Positions 1 to 8,693 of a DNA stretch of 32,330 nucleotides are shown in pieces (position 1 is the stretch's first letter; the number at the start of each line of letters is the position of its first letter). Where the stretch lies: contig VFZK01000010.1 of NCBI GenBank assembly GCA_016871215.1, positions 1 to 32,330 on the forward strand. Reading direction: 5' to 3'. The notes beneath the pieces were generated by a model. That model was not told the origin of the DNA. It made no database searches and saw only the letters and a list, made by a program, of their open reading frames with translations. Origin of the DNA: Acidimicrobiia bacterium (GTDB lineage: Bacteria; Acidobacteriota; Terriglobia; Versatilivoradales; Versatilivoraceae). A program made the translations under genes and the position numbers.

Positions 1-319
1 GATAGATCTCGCGCTCGCGGGTCAGCAGGGGAACGGTTCCCATCTTGCGCAAATAGCGGGAAACCGAATCGAGCAGGGGGGTATCTCCGGACTCCGCTAG
101 TGTGTCTTCTGGCGCGGGCTCCGCCTGCCAGAGTTGTGGGCTCCCGCTCTCAGCCGCTGAATCCGAATCAGACGTTGTTGGATCCGAGTCCCCAAAAACT
201 GGAAAGGATACGGCGCCCATCTCGCCCCAAGCAACTTCGCCGCTCGCTTCGTCGTGTTCGAGGCGATCGCCCGATGCGAGCGGCACATCCCAGTATCGAT
301 CGTCATTGTTAGCGTTCAT
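1..319 (-). CDS. RpoD-like sigma-70 factor, N-terminal fragment (cut by left edge)
   Basis: The reading frame is open from an ATG at 317-319 to the left edge, giving 106 codons. The first 75 or so residues are acidic and low in complexity (many D, E, S, P). The last visible residues, with LLDSVSRYL followed by MGTVPLLTRERE, match the start of sigma-70 region 1.2, which in RpoD reads like DPVRMYxREMGTVxLLTREGE. This is therefore the N-terminus of a primary or group 2 sigma factor that recruits RNA polymerase to promoters; regions 2-4 lie outside the window. The short acidic N-terminus suggests a reduced region 1.1. A good sigma-70 type promoter lies about 50 bp upstream. The family call is fairly sure; which paralogue it is cannot be told. 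Confidence 0.8.
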   Translation of the reverse strand, partial: MNANNDDRYWDVPLASGDRLEHDEASGEVAWGEMGAVSFPVFGDSDPTTSDSDSAAESGSPQLWQAEPAPEDTLAESGDTPLLDSVSRYLRKMGTVPLLTREREIY

Positions 320-371
320 AGTGATTAGATTATGGTCAACACAATCAGTCAACCTAAATAATTCATTTTAG

Positions 372-399
372 CTTATACGATAACAATGATGTCCGTCAA
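372..399 (-). promoter_or_regulatory. Putative sigma-70 promoter of the sigma factor gene
   Basis: On the minus strand TTGACG (399-394) and TATAAG (377-372) are separated by 16 bp, placing the start of transcription near 365, about 46 bp before the ATG. The leader carries two further TTGAC boxes (around 355 and 342) whose meaning is unknown. The rest of the 320-537 gap shows no convincing gene. Confidence 0.5.
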
Positions 400-537
400 C
401 CTGCTTAGGGTTTTTGAGATTGCCGGCCCGAGGTGTCGAGGTACGGGGCAGACCTGCACTTCTTGGCAGGGCCACAAACTGGAACCCTTGGAAGGAGGGA
501 ACGCTAATCTGGCTTCATCCGCAAAGCGGGCTCGGGG

Positions 538-2265
538 TCACCGAACGATAACATCGGGAGCGAGCAGCCAGGGAGAGGGGGTCTCCAAGGAGTGAATCGA
601 CTGTCTGAGGGATTCTGCCGAGAGCTTAGGCAACGAAGCCCCAAAGAAGCCGCCTTCGGCCAGCGATTGCCAAATGCTCTTGGGCTTCGGATACAAAACG
701 ACGTCGACTTCTTCGTTTACAGGAATCTTCAGTTCTTTCTTCAGCAACGCCAGCGCCGATTTCAGGCCGCCAACCTCATCGATTAACTTCAAGTCCTTAG
801 CCTGAGCGCCGGTGTAAATCCGGCCATGGGCTTTGGCTTCGAGTTCGTGGAACGACATTCCGCGTCCTTCAGCGGCCTTTTTCACAAACGTTTGGTAGAT
901 CTCTTCCATCCAGCTCCTGATCTGTGCCTTTTGGTCCTCAGTCAGCGAATGCAATGGAGAGAAAATATCTGCGTTCTCCGCAAGCTTCACTTGATCGGTG
1001 GTAATGCCCAGCCAGTGCTCATAGAGTCCTCGGACGTTGAACTTGCCGAAAATCACACCGATCGAACCGGTTATTGTCGAAGGCTGGGCTACGATTTTAC
1101 GGGCACCCATAGCGATGTAGTATCCGCCGGAGCCCGCCACGCCACTCATGCTGACGACAACCGGTTTGCCTGCAGCTTCGAGCAGCCGGACTTCCCTCCA
1201 CACCTTGTCGGAACCGACGGCCGATCCACCAGGGCTGTCGACGCGAAACAAGACGCCTTTCACGTCTTTCTCCAATCGAATCTCGCGCAGCCGCGACGCC
1301 ATGGTTTCTCCTCCCATGACGTTGCCCCAAACATCGTTTCCGACACCCGACACGATCGGACCCAAACCTCCAAGGAGAGCTATCTTTTGCTTAGCGGTTT
1401 TCCTGCCCCGATTGCGCACCGCTCTCAGGTAATCAGATAGCCCGACAGCGCGGTACTCCTTGTTCTTCTCCGGCAGCAACTTTGCCTGGATCTCGTCCTG
1501 GTAACCCAGCGAAGTAACCAATCGCTCCTTCAGTGCCACTGCCGCTGGTGCCATGCCAGTTCTCATCAACTCCTGCAGCCGTGGCAGATCGATGCCACGC
1601 TCCTGAGCGACGGTACGCACAAACCGGTCTTGAACGTCACGTAGAACGCTTTCGAGCATTGACCGGAATTCGGGTGTCATCTTCTCGCGTGTGTAGGACT
1701 CCGCGCTCTTGAATTCCTTGAACTGCAGAAATTGCGGTTCGACCCTGAGCTTGTCCATCGTTCGCTTGTAGAACGCAACATCGGCAGCGAGGCCGTTAAT
1801 GAGCAAGCCAGCGTCTGGGTTGAGATAGATCTCGTCCGACAATGCAGCGAGATAGAGTTCTCGTTCTTCCGCCATGTCTAATTGAAGGTGGGCGACCACC
1901 TTCTTGCCGGATTTCTTGAACTCTTTCAGGAAATCCCGCAGTTCCTCGACTTGAGCCCAAGGCATTCCGAGGGGATGGATCGACAGGAGGACGGATGTGA
2001 TCTTGGGATCCTTAGCCGCAGCCAGAAATGCCGTCTCCATTTCCACCAGGGAGACCGAGTCCCTGTCAAGCAACCTCGCCAGAGACGATGAGGACGGCAC
2101 CTCCGCAATGGGTCCTCCCAACTCCACCTCCAGAACACTCTTCTGGGCGATCTCGATCTTTCCCGGCCAGATCAGCCGATAGGCGCCATAGAGGACAAGC
2201 ACCAAAAACAGGCCCAGGGTGAGAAGCAGTATGGCTACAATCCAGGAAGTCTTTCGATCTGGCAT
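538..2265 (-). CDS. sppA: Signal peptide peptidase SppA, long (67K) type
   Basis: This 575-residue membrane-anchored serine protease degrades signal peptides left in the membrane after secretion. An N-terminal transmembrane segment covers residues 8-32. The two tandem SppA halves follow: the N-terminal half carries the general base in FKSAES (Lys186, equivalent to E. coli Lys209) and the C-terminal half carries the nucleophile in SGVAGSGGYY (Ser379), followed by the conserved PSTITGSIGV. Length and the split Lys/Ser dyad match the E. coli-type enzyme rather than the short Bacillus type. The ATG at 2265 is preceded by GGAG at a 9-nt spacing, and a good promoter lies upstream. It is divergent from the esterase gene. 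Confidence 0.93.
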   Translation of the reverse strand: MPDRKTSWIVAILLLTLGLFLVLVLYGAYRLIWPGKIEIAQKSVLEVELGGPIAEVPSSSSLARLLDRDSVSLVEMETAFLAAAKDPKITSVLLSIHPLGMPWAQVEELRDFLKEFKKSGKKVVAHLQLDMAEERELYLAALSDEIYLNPDAGLLINGLAADVAFYKRTMDKLRVEPQFLQFKEFKSAESYTREKMTPEFRSMLESVLRDVQDRFVRTVAQERGIDLPRLQELMRTGMAPAAVALKERLVTSLGYQDEIQAKLLPEKNKEYRAVGLSDYLRAVRNRGRKTAKQKIALLGGLGPIVSGVGNDVWGNVMGGETMASRLREIRLEKDVKGVLFRVDSPGGSAVGSDKVWREVRLLEAAGKPVVVSMSGVAGSGGYYIAMGARKIVAQPSTITGSIGVIFGKFNVRGLYEHWLGITTDQVKLAENADIFSPLHSLTEDQKAQIRSWMEEIYQTFVKKAAEGRGMSFHELEAKAHGRIYTGAQAKDLKLIDEVGGLKSALALLKKELKIPVNEEVDVVLYPKPKSIWQSLAEGGFFGASLPKLSAESLRQSIHSLETPSPWLLAPDVIVR

Positions 2266-2330
2266 GGTTGTGATCTCCGCAAGCCTTGCTGGGAAGGGAA
2301 AACAGCGGCATAGGCAGGAGCCGCGCCAGT

Positions 2331-2359
2331 ATTATCCCACGGATGTGGAAGCTGTTCAA
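2331..2359 (-). promoter_or_regulatory. Putative promoter of sppA
   Basis: On the minus strand TTGAAC (2359-2354) and GATAAT (2336-2331) are separated by exactly 17 bp. Transcription would start near 2324, leaving a leader of about 60 nt before the sppA ATG. Confidence 0.5.
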
Positions 2360-2478
2360 AACACGGCGCGGCGCGTGACAGGGCGGAGCTGTGGTTGAAC
2401 GAAGTTTGATTGTTCTGGAGTTTACCCGGTTGAAAATGCTAGAAAACCGTCGACGTGGTGATCACCTTCGGGAGGCGT

Positions 2479-3450
2479 ATGCGTTATCGATTCGGTTTAG
2501 CTCTGCTTCTGGCCTGTGTCTCGGTAGTGGAGTTGTGCTCCTGGCAGAGCTTAGCCGCAGCGCAGGACGGCGGAGGTCGGAGGCGCGCCGAACGCGTGCC
2601 CATTGAGCTTCCCAGCGGCGCGAGGGTGGAGTTCAGCGCCTTCGACAGTCTCGGGCTGCGCGAGGAGCGCGAATTTTCCGTCTACCTGCCGCCCACATAT
2701 GGCAAGAGCCGCCGGCAGTACCCAACCATCTACTTCCTGCATGGCCTCAACAACGACCATACAAGCTGGACCGTGGATCGCTATGGGCAGATCCACGAGC
2801 AACTGGATAGACTAATTGCACAGAAGAAGATCCCCGAAATCATGATGGTCCATCCCAAGGGAGACAACAGCTTCTACACAAACTATGTGGATGGCAGCCG
2901 GAAGTATGAAGACTTTGTTGCCGACGATCTGATCCGCCACGTCGAAAAGGCTTATCGAGCGCGGCCCGGCGCCCGCTGGCGTGCGATCGGAGGGACTTCA
3001 ATGGGTGGGTTCGGAGCGCTGAAGATTGCGTTCAAACATAGGAATCGGTACTCCGGTACGGCCGCACATTCGCCGATCGTATTTCTGGCCGATCCCGCAC
3101 AGATGTCAGACCAAACGAAGAACAGCGGCCGGTTCGAATGGTTCACGCGCATGATCGCTCCGATGTTTGGCAATCCAGTAGACCTTGAGCGTTGGCGAGC
3201 TAACAACCCGCTCGATCTGGCCAAGACAGCCAGCCTCGCTGGCCTTCGCATTTACTTCGACTACGGAACGGCGGATCGTTACAACCAGAGCATTGGGTTG
3301 GGACAAGGCTTGAAAGCGCTCGACGCGGTCCTCACAGAGCGCCGCGTGCCGCACACATTCAAAGAGCACCCGAATGAGCCTCATGGATGGGAACTCGTCA
3401 GCCTGCACCTCGCCGAGTCGCTGGCGTTTTTGTGCGAATCGTTCAAATAA
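2479..3450 (+). CDS. Secreted alpha/beta-hydrolase esterase (esterase D / feruloyl esterase-like family)
   Basis: The protein is about 323 residues. The ATG at 2479 is preferred over the in-frame GTG at 2455, because it follows GGGAGG and gives a typical signal peptide (MRYRFG, a hydrophobic stretch, then AAAQ). The mature enzyme has the alpha/beta-hydrolase plan of the putative esterase family: YFLHGLNN (oxyanion strand), the nucleophile elbow GGTSMGGFG (Ser about residue 174), DYGTADRYN for the acid, and HPNEPHGW for the catalytic His. Such proteins cleave acyl or feruloyl esters, or act as S-formylglutathione hydrolases or mycolyltransferases. The export signal favours an extracytoplasmic carbohydrate or ester substrate, which is inference. 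It stands alone, convergent with the downstream gene. Confidence 0.85.
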   Translation: MRYRFGLALLLACVSVVELCSWQSLAAAQDGGGRRRAERVPIELPSGARVEFSAFDSLGLREEREFSVYLPPTYGKSRRQYPTIYFLHGLNNDHTSWTVDRYGQIHEQLDRLIAQKKIPEIMMVHPKGDNSFYTNYVDGSRKYEDFVADDLIRHVEKAYRARPGARWRAIGGTSMGGFGALKIAFKHRNRYSGTAAHSPIVFLADPAQMSDQTKNSGRFEWFTRMIAPMFGNPVDLERWRANNPLDLAKTASLAGLRIYFDYGTADRYNQSIGLGQGLKALDAVLTERRVPHTFKEHPNEPHGWELVSLHLAESLAFLCESFK

Positions 3451-3509
3451 CCCTGTCGTGATCGGGTGTTTCTGTCTCTAGGTCCGCTCTCCTTTCGCGT
3501 CTGAGGAAT

Positions 3510-3527
3510 TGTCGACCCGAGTCGACA
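3510..3527. terminator. Stem-loop between convergent genes
   Basis: TGTCGAC, a CCGA loop and GTCGACA form a perfect 7-bp stem between the esterase stop (3450) and the stop of the minus-strand gene (3533). There is no T-tract on either side, so it is not a classical intrinsic terminator, but its position between two convergent 3' ends suits termination or 3'-end protection. Confidence 0.35.
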
Positions 3528-3532
3528 CGGCG

Positions 3533-5137
3533 TTACTGACCAGTCTGGGCATTTTCCTGGCTCGGACGCGACGCCCAACCATAAGCTTCCAGGAATCGCA
3601 ACAGTGAAGGATCTTGCCTCGACAGCGCCGGAAGCCATGGGCCTGCTCGGGTGCGGCTCCACCACGCCGGGTCGCGCCAGGGTGCAAAGTGATAGCGATA
3701 CAGTTCCGCTCGAATGTGGCGCGGCGGGGCGTCTGGGAAGGGATTCTTTGCGAGCAGGCTGAGCACTTCACTGTCGTTGTGGAGAAGTTTCCAAACGAAG
3801 TGCACGGTCCAAGGATACTGGCGCGGGTCCGACATGGCTGCAAACCAGATTTGCCAATCCAGACGGTAGTGGTATGGGCTGATCACGCAAGGCCGTCGGA
3901 ACACGTCGCCCGGCTTGCACTTGAATTCATACGCCTTCCATTGGCTTTCTGCAGAGAGCGCTTTATCGTTGCTGCCTTCGAATACGATCTCGTCTCGCTC
4001 GCGACCCACACTACCGAAGGCTCCGTAGGTGTTAACCAGGTGAAGCGGGTCGAAAGAAGTGTTCATTGCCTGGCGGCTTGAGGCGAGGTTCCTGATTGGG
4101 AAGAAGCTCAAAACCGCGACGACCAGAACGAAGCAGGAAACGACGATCTGCTGAACCGGGGAGGTCTCTGCTTTGTTGCCAGCTTGAAGCGATCGCTGCG
4201 TCAGGCCTTGCGGCAGGATGCGAGCCCAACAGGAGTCGTCGATACAGGCGAGGGCGGGGATGATCGTCAGCCAGTTCAGGAAGGAAAGGTTGCCACTGGC
4301 GATGAGCATCGCCTGAAAGCTTACCAGAAGAAAGCCTGCGATGAGTCTTGGCCGGCGAGGCCAAAACGCGAACCACGGAACCAATAGTTCGTTGACATGG
4401 TTCCAAAGCGCCCCGAGCCTATGAAACCACGGAGGCATGAAATGCAGCAGCGGGCTGATCGGGTTCGGAATGGGCTGGGTCTCGTAGTGATAGAAGAGGC
4501 AAGTCAGATCTTGCCAGCAGGCATCGCCCCGCAGCTTGATCAGGCCCGCGCCGAACATAATTCTGAAAATCAGCCAGCGGAACAACCAGATCACCGGAGC
4601 TGGCGGCGGCCGCTTTGGGAAAGGGCGTCCATCCAGCAGAGGGCAAAGAAACACGGAGAGAAAACCCGTTTCGAGCAGTTGGATGTCCCAACCATAGGAA
4701 TACCAATCTTGGCCAATATGGACAAAGGAGAGGTAGAGCGCCCAAAGAGCCATCAGCAACAGACCATTGGCGAATCCTATGAGTACGAGGCCGGACAAAG
4801 CAACGCCGACCCAGCTCATCGCCACCAGGAAAGCGTCCGACGAATCCATCCAGAAGATACTGGGCAACTGGAGAAAAGCGGTTGTGCGGGATCCGAGGAA
4901 CTTCTCGGCTTGGCGAAGGAAGAGATCGGTAGGAAGCAGGCCCTTGCTTCCGATCAACGGCCTAAGCTGCTGGGCCAATGACAGGAAGGCGACGAAGTAG
5001 ACAAGCCCAAGCAGCCTTAAAATCAAGAAGCGCGTAAGCCAATAGGAATGAGGCGACTGGTTCTGCCAAGCCAAGCGAAGCCACAGAGAAACGAGGCGTC
5101 CTGCTGACAGGTCGCGATACTCCAAGATTCTGTTCAC
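3533..5137 (-). CDS. Lipase maturation factor (LMF1/LMF2) family membrane protein
   Basis: A 534-residue protein with several hydrophobic helices over the first 330 residues and a soluble C-terminal domain. The family hallmark around residues 195-240 is clear: KLRGDACWQDLTCL, then YHYETQPIPNP. The C-terminal domain has PYHYRLDWQIWFAAM and FAPWRDPAWWSRTR, also typical. In vertebrates LMF1 helps secreted lipases fold in the ER; the role of bacterial homologues is not established. The start is GTG at 5137, 21 nt after the stop of the DUF1080 gene, so the two are probably co-transcribed. Pairing with a secreted hydrolase fits an envelope or secretion role, but that is inference. Confidence 0.85.
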   Translation of the reverse strand: MNRILEYRDLSAGRLVSLWLRLAWQNQSPHSYWLTRFLILRLLGLVYFVAFLSLAQQLRPLIGSKGLLPTDLFLRQAEKFLGSRTTAFLQLPSIFWMDSSDAFLVAMSWVGVALSGLVLIGFANGLLLMALWALYLSFVHIGQDWYSYGWDIQLLETGFLSVFLCPLLDGRPFPKRPPPAPVIWLFRWLIFRIMFGAGLIKLRGDACWQDLTCLFYHYETQPIPNPISPLLHFMPPWFHRLGALWNHVNELLVPWFAFWPRRPRLIAGFLLVSFQAMLIASGNLSFLNWLTIIPALACIDDSCWARILPQGLTQRSLQAGNKAETSPVQQIVVSCFVLVVAVLSFFPIRNLASSRQAMNTSFDPLHLVNTYGAFGSVGRERDEIVFEGSNDKALSAESQWKAYEFKCKPGDVFRRPCVISPYHYRLDWQIWFAAMSDPRQYPWTVHFVWKLLHNDSEVLSLLAKNPFPDAPPRHIRAELYRYHFAPWRDPAWWSRTRAGPWLPALSRQDPSLLRFLEAYGWASRPSQENAQTGQ

Positions 5138-5158
5138 TCAGATGACACTGGTTGGGGT

Positions 5159-6226
5159 TCACTCCACCCGCTTCACTGAATACTCCTCTCCTCCGAGGAA
5201 AATCGTGAACCCGCTGGGTTTTGCGCCTGGCCGAAGATCGAATGCCAATCTGCCAGCGGTCCAGCGGAGCGAGAACTCGCGCTCGGAGTGGGGCACCAGC
5301 TCAATGTCAGACGGGCCAGCGAAGTTTCCGAGTAACTTTCCACCGTCCCGTTTGATCGTAAAGATCAACTTGTTCGCCGTCTGGCGTTCATAGCGCCCTA
5401 CCAGGCGATCGAGCTCCTGGCTTCGCAGGACAACCGTGGGGCCTCGTTTCGTATTTGCAGGTCCAGCTTCGCTCCACTCCGGCAGTTCGCGCAGCCAAAC
5501 GTTTCGAAAGCGCACCGGGTTTCCGTGGTCCTGAAGCGAGATGGGCAGCCGGTCCGGATGAGCTTGGTAAGGCGAGTGCTGCAGCCAGTTGGTGGGTCCC
5601 CAGAGCTCCACCCCGTCCTGCACCAGCACGCCGTTGTGCAATAGCGTGATCCGCGCAGGTTTGAGTAAGCCTCCGCTTCGGTCGAATCGAGGGCGCCGGA
5701 ACACAATGTCATAGCTCTGCCACTCGCCGGGAGGGCGGCTGGCGTTGGCCAATGGCGGGTACTGCCCATAGACAGATGCGGCTTGGCCGTCGGCATAGGT
5801 CTCGTTCTCGTACGAATCCAGCACCTGGATCTCGTATAAACCCATCAGGAAGACACCACTGTTGCCGCGGCCCTGGCTGTGGCCGATCGCTGGCACAGGC
5901 GCAGCCCATTCAACGTGCAACTGAATATCGCCGAAGGTGCCTTGGGAGAATATGTAGCCACTGTCCTTGACGGATTCCATGTAGCCATTCACTGCAATCC
6001 ACTTAGCCGGGCTGCCATCTGCCGACCGCCACTGGGAGAGGTTGCGCCCATCGAACAGGACCACCGCGTCAGACGGGGGCAGAAGGGGCAGCTTTTGGTC
6101 GGACGGCTTCACGACCGGCGGGCGTGGACGGTTCATGTCATGAGCCAACCATTGAGCAGGAGATTGAGACAAGACGCGCAGGCTGAAAAATAGAATTCCT
6201 GCGGCAGCCAACATCGGTTGTTTCAT
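5159..6226 (-). CDS. Secreted DUF1080 (3-keto-disaccharide hydrolase-like) protein with extra C-terminal domain
   Basis: From the ATG at 6226 (GAGG 8 nt upstream) the product is 355 residues. It opens with a signal peptide (MKQPMLAAAGILFFSLRVLS). The DUF1080 concanavalin-like fold spans roughly residues 45-245: VVLFDGRNLSQW, FGDIQLHVEWA, RGNSGVFLMGLYEIQVLDS and PPGEWQSYDIVF are hallmark strands. Family members act on glycosidic substrates, and some hydrolyse 3-keto-glycosides; no activity can be assigned here. A C-terminal extension of about 80 residues (VGRYERQTANK onward) looks like the small beta-barrel domain found behind many beta-lactamase-like hydrolases (DUF3471-like), an uncertain match. 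It lies between the broken aminotransferase and the LMF-like gene. Confidence 0.85.
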   Translation of the reverse strand: MKQPMLAAAGILFFSLRVLSQSPAQWLAHDMNRPRPPVVKPSDQKLPLLPPSDAVVLFDGRNLSQWRSADGSPAKWIAVNGYMESVKDSGYIFSQGTFGDIQLHVEWAAPVPAIGHSQGRGNSGVFLMGLYEIQVLDSYENETYADGQAASVYGQYPPLANASRPPGEWQSYDIVFRRPRFDRSGGLLKPARITLLHNGVLVQDGVELWGPTNWLQHSPYQAHPDRLPISLQDHGNPVRFRNVWLRELPEWSEAGPANTKRGPTVVLRSQELDRLVGRYERQTANKLIFTIKRDGGKLLGNFAGPSDIELVPHSEREFSLRWTAGRLAFDLRPGAKPSGFTIFLGGEEYSVKRVE

Positions 6227-6289
6227 GACAGAGACCTCATTGGAATAGGGATTTCTGAATGAGCGCTTCAAGGCAGGGAACGCAAGAAC

Positions 6290-7603
6290 TCATGTTTCTG
6301 AGCGGATGACCTGCTCCATGGCATCGCAAAAGGTGTCGATCTCCTGCAGAGTGGTATAAACGTTTGGCGTGATGCGGATCCCTTGAAACTCCTCGTGTAC
6401 GATCGGCGTGACAATAATGCGATGCTTGTCCCAGAGATGAGCCACGAGCTTATTTGGATCCAGCCCCGCAATCCCGACGCAGCCGAGAGCGCACGATTGG
6501 GCAGGATCGAAGCTGGTGAAGAGACGGGCCTTCTTTTGTCCTTCGAGCCGCCGTGCCCACCGATCCTTCAGGAAGCGCAGGCGGGCCGCCTTTCGTTCGG
6601 CGCCCATGCCTTCGTAAAAGGTCAATGCTTCGGCGATTGCGTTGTGGCTTGCCGCCGGATGAGTGCCGATCTCTTCGAATTTGCGGATATCGCTTCGAAG
6701 GGAGTCTGGAGCAGCCATCAACGGCCAGAGTTTCGTGATCTTAGACTTCCGCACTTAAAGGAAGCCCGTTCCGACTGGTGCCAGCAGCCATTTGTGCAAG
6801 CTGGTTCCGTAGTAGTCGCAGTCGAGATCGGCATGCTTGAAAGGGAAATGTGCAAAAGCGTGAGCGCCGTCCACGATGACTTCAATGCCGCGCTGGCGCC
6901 CCATCTGGCAAATGCGCCTTACGGGAAAGATCTGGCCCGTGAGGTTTGTGATGTGGCACACCAGGATGACTTTGGTTTTAGGTGTGAGCGCGTTCTCGAA
7001 ACGGCGGACAAGTTCGTTGGGATCTTTCAGCGGCACCGGGAACGAAACCAGCTTGAGCACAATTCCATCCCGCTTCTCGCGCTGTCGCCAGGTGGTAAGC
7101 ATCCGCGGATAGTCTTGGTTGGTCGTCAGGACCTCGTCCCCGGGTTTGAGGTCCAGCCCAAGCTGGCAGATTTCCAGGGCTTCGCTGGCGTTGCGGGTAA
7201 TGGCAAGCTCTTCGGGGTTGCAACCGAAGCTTGCAGCCAGTCGCGTCCTGACAGCCTCAATTTCCGGCTCGAGGATGCGCCACATGTTGTGAACGGGCGC
7301 CTGATTGGAGAATTCGAGGTACCGCCGCAGGGCGTCCTGTACCACCCGCGGGCTCGGACAAACGCCTCCATTGTTGAGGTTGATGTGGGTGCGATCGAGG
7401 GTGGAGGCTTGCTGAATCTGAAACCAGAAGTCCTCGTCTACGGCCAAATCGCGAGGCGACTGGCTTTCGGCGCTGCGCTCGGCTGCCTGCACACGCTCGA
7501 TAGCGTCATCGCGCAGCCAAGCCACAGCTGCAGTGCCGGTACTCGCCAGACTTCCTATGAAAGCTCTTCGGGTCAACATGCCATCGCGACCTTGTGCTTG
7601 CAT
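6290..7603 (-). pseudogene. Tat-exported class V aminotransferase interrupted by one in-frame TAA
   Basis: Two parts in the same frame make one class V PLP aminotransferase (cysteine desulfurase / isopenicillin-N-epimerase-like). Residues 1-282 contain a twin-arginine signal (LTRRAFIGSL), the substrate loop NNGGVCPSP, the PLP aspartate in VDGAHAF, and the Schiff-base lysine in GTSLHKWLLAP (Lys271). Translation then hits TAA at 6757-6755, exactly where the family usually has an aromatic residue (GTGFL-stop-VRKSKI). The remaining 154 codons continue the family's C-terminal domain to 6290 with no frameshift. A single base change from TAT or TAC explains this. It starts 12 nt after the MBL-fold gene. 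Either a young pseudogene or a sequencing error; a truncated product would lack the C-terminal domain. Confidence 0.82.
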
Positions 7604-7615
7604 TCGCCGATATCC

Positions 7616-8599
7616 CTACTTGCCACCAGCGATCTCGCCATGCGGCTTGTTCAGGGTGATTTCCTTGTAAACGACTTCGACCTGATCTGGAAGCCACTCG
7701 CCGCTCCACGCCTTGACGGCCTCAGAAAGGCGGACGCTCGTGGTCGAGGGCGATCCAGCCTTCTTGCTGACCAGGTCTTCCAGCTTCTTGCCGCTCTTTA
7801 TGGCTTCGGCCACCGCTTTGCGCAGCTCGACGAAAAACTGGCGCTGCCCGCTCAGGATTTCCGCGCCACCAGGAATTCCATGGGCGGGCAGCACGGTTGC
7901 TGCTTTGAGCTTCTGCGCCTGGGCAATGACGTTGGGCCAATTCGCCGAATTCCCATGGCCCAGGTAGTTGAAGGGTCCATTCACCGCCGCGTCTCCAGTA
8001 CAAAGAATCCCTTCCTTCGGCAGATAGACAAAGCCATCGCCGCGCGTGTGCGCCCACCCAAAAAAGTGAAACTCGACACGGCGTGTCGCGTCCTCCAGCA
8101 CAAACTGCTTTTCTTTGAACGTCTGCTTGGGAGGTTCGGCGGTGGACAGATTCAGAGCGGCGACATCGGGGCGCGCCTTGGCCGCGTCTTGCCACGCTTT
8201 GGGTTCATATCGTTTCATCTCATCCGACACGCCGACGTATGCCAGCGTGGTGGCTCCGAGTTTCGTCCACACCGGATTGCCATAGGCGTGGTCTCCATGG
8301 TGGTGGGTATCGAAGACGTACCTGACAGGCTTCTTGGAGGTCTTCTTGATATCGGCCAGGCAGGCCTCAGCGCCACTCGGAAAGTTGGCGTCCACAACAA
8401 TCAAATGGTCCTTCATCTCGATCCAGATGTTGTTGCAGTGCCCCTTCTCCTTGAGCTCGCCCTCTCGGAACCAGACACCGGGCGCAATCTGTTTCACGTT
8501 GCCCGGAGCAGCCTCAACTCCGGTTCGTGAAGTTGCCAGCCATAACACGGCCATGCATGCCATCAACCCGGCCGACATCAAAATCTGCGATCTCTTCAT
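7616..8599 (-). CDS. Secreted metallo-beta-lactamase-fold hydrolase
   Basis: About 327 residues from the ATG at 8599. A TTG six bases further upstream (8605) is better spaced from the AGGAGGT box and could be the true start. A signal peptide (MKRSQILMSAGLMACMAVLW, ending near VEAA) directs export. The zinc motif HxHxDH is intact at residues 99-104 (THHHGDHAYG), and further metal ligands are visible in CTGDAAVNG and LPAHGIPGG. This is the subclass B / SoxH-like hydrolase group; members cleave thioesters, lactones, beta-lactams or other substrates, and the substrate here cannot be read. It directly precedes the aminotransferase gene (12-nt gap), so the two were probably co-transcribed. Confidence 0.88.
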   Translation of the reverse strand: MKRSQILMSAGLMACMAVLWLATSRTGVEAAPGNVKQIAPGVWFREGELKEKGHCNNIWIEMKDHLIVVDANFPSGAEACLADIKKTSKKPVRYVFDTHHHGDHAYGNPVWTKLGATTLAYVGVSDEMKRYEPKAWQDAAKARPDVAALNLSTAEPPKQTFKEKQFVLEDATRRVEFHFFGWAHTRGDGFVYLPKEGILCTGDAAVNGPFNYLGHGNSANWPNVIAQAQKLKAATVLPAHGIPGGAEILSGQRQFFVELRKAVAEAIKSGKKLEDLVSKKAGSPSTTSVRLSEAVKAWSGEWLPDQVEVVYKEITLNKPHGEIAGGK

Positions 8600-8693
8600 T
8601 GTCAACTGAAGACCTCCTGTTTGTTCCTGCGATTCGGTGCCACAGAGCAACAGCAATTTACGAGTAAACACGGCTGCAGAACGCCCGGGCGCT

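Noticed and set aside
386-595. A 69-codon plus-strand frame in the gap before sppA
   Set aside because: It begins within the sigma-gene promoter, has no ribosome-binding site, and overlaps the sppA 3' end.
6383-8530. A 715-codon open frame on the plus strand, the second longest in the window
   Set aside because: It lies antisense to the aminotransferase and MBL-fold genes, both of which have clear family motifs. Its product has no recognisable domain and no ribosome-binding site; high-GC codon use on the opposite strand explains it.
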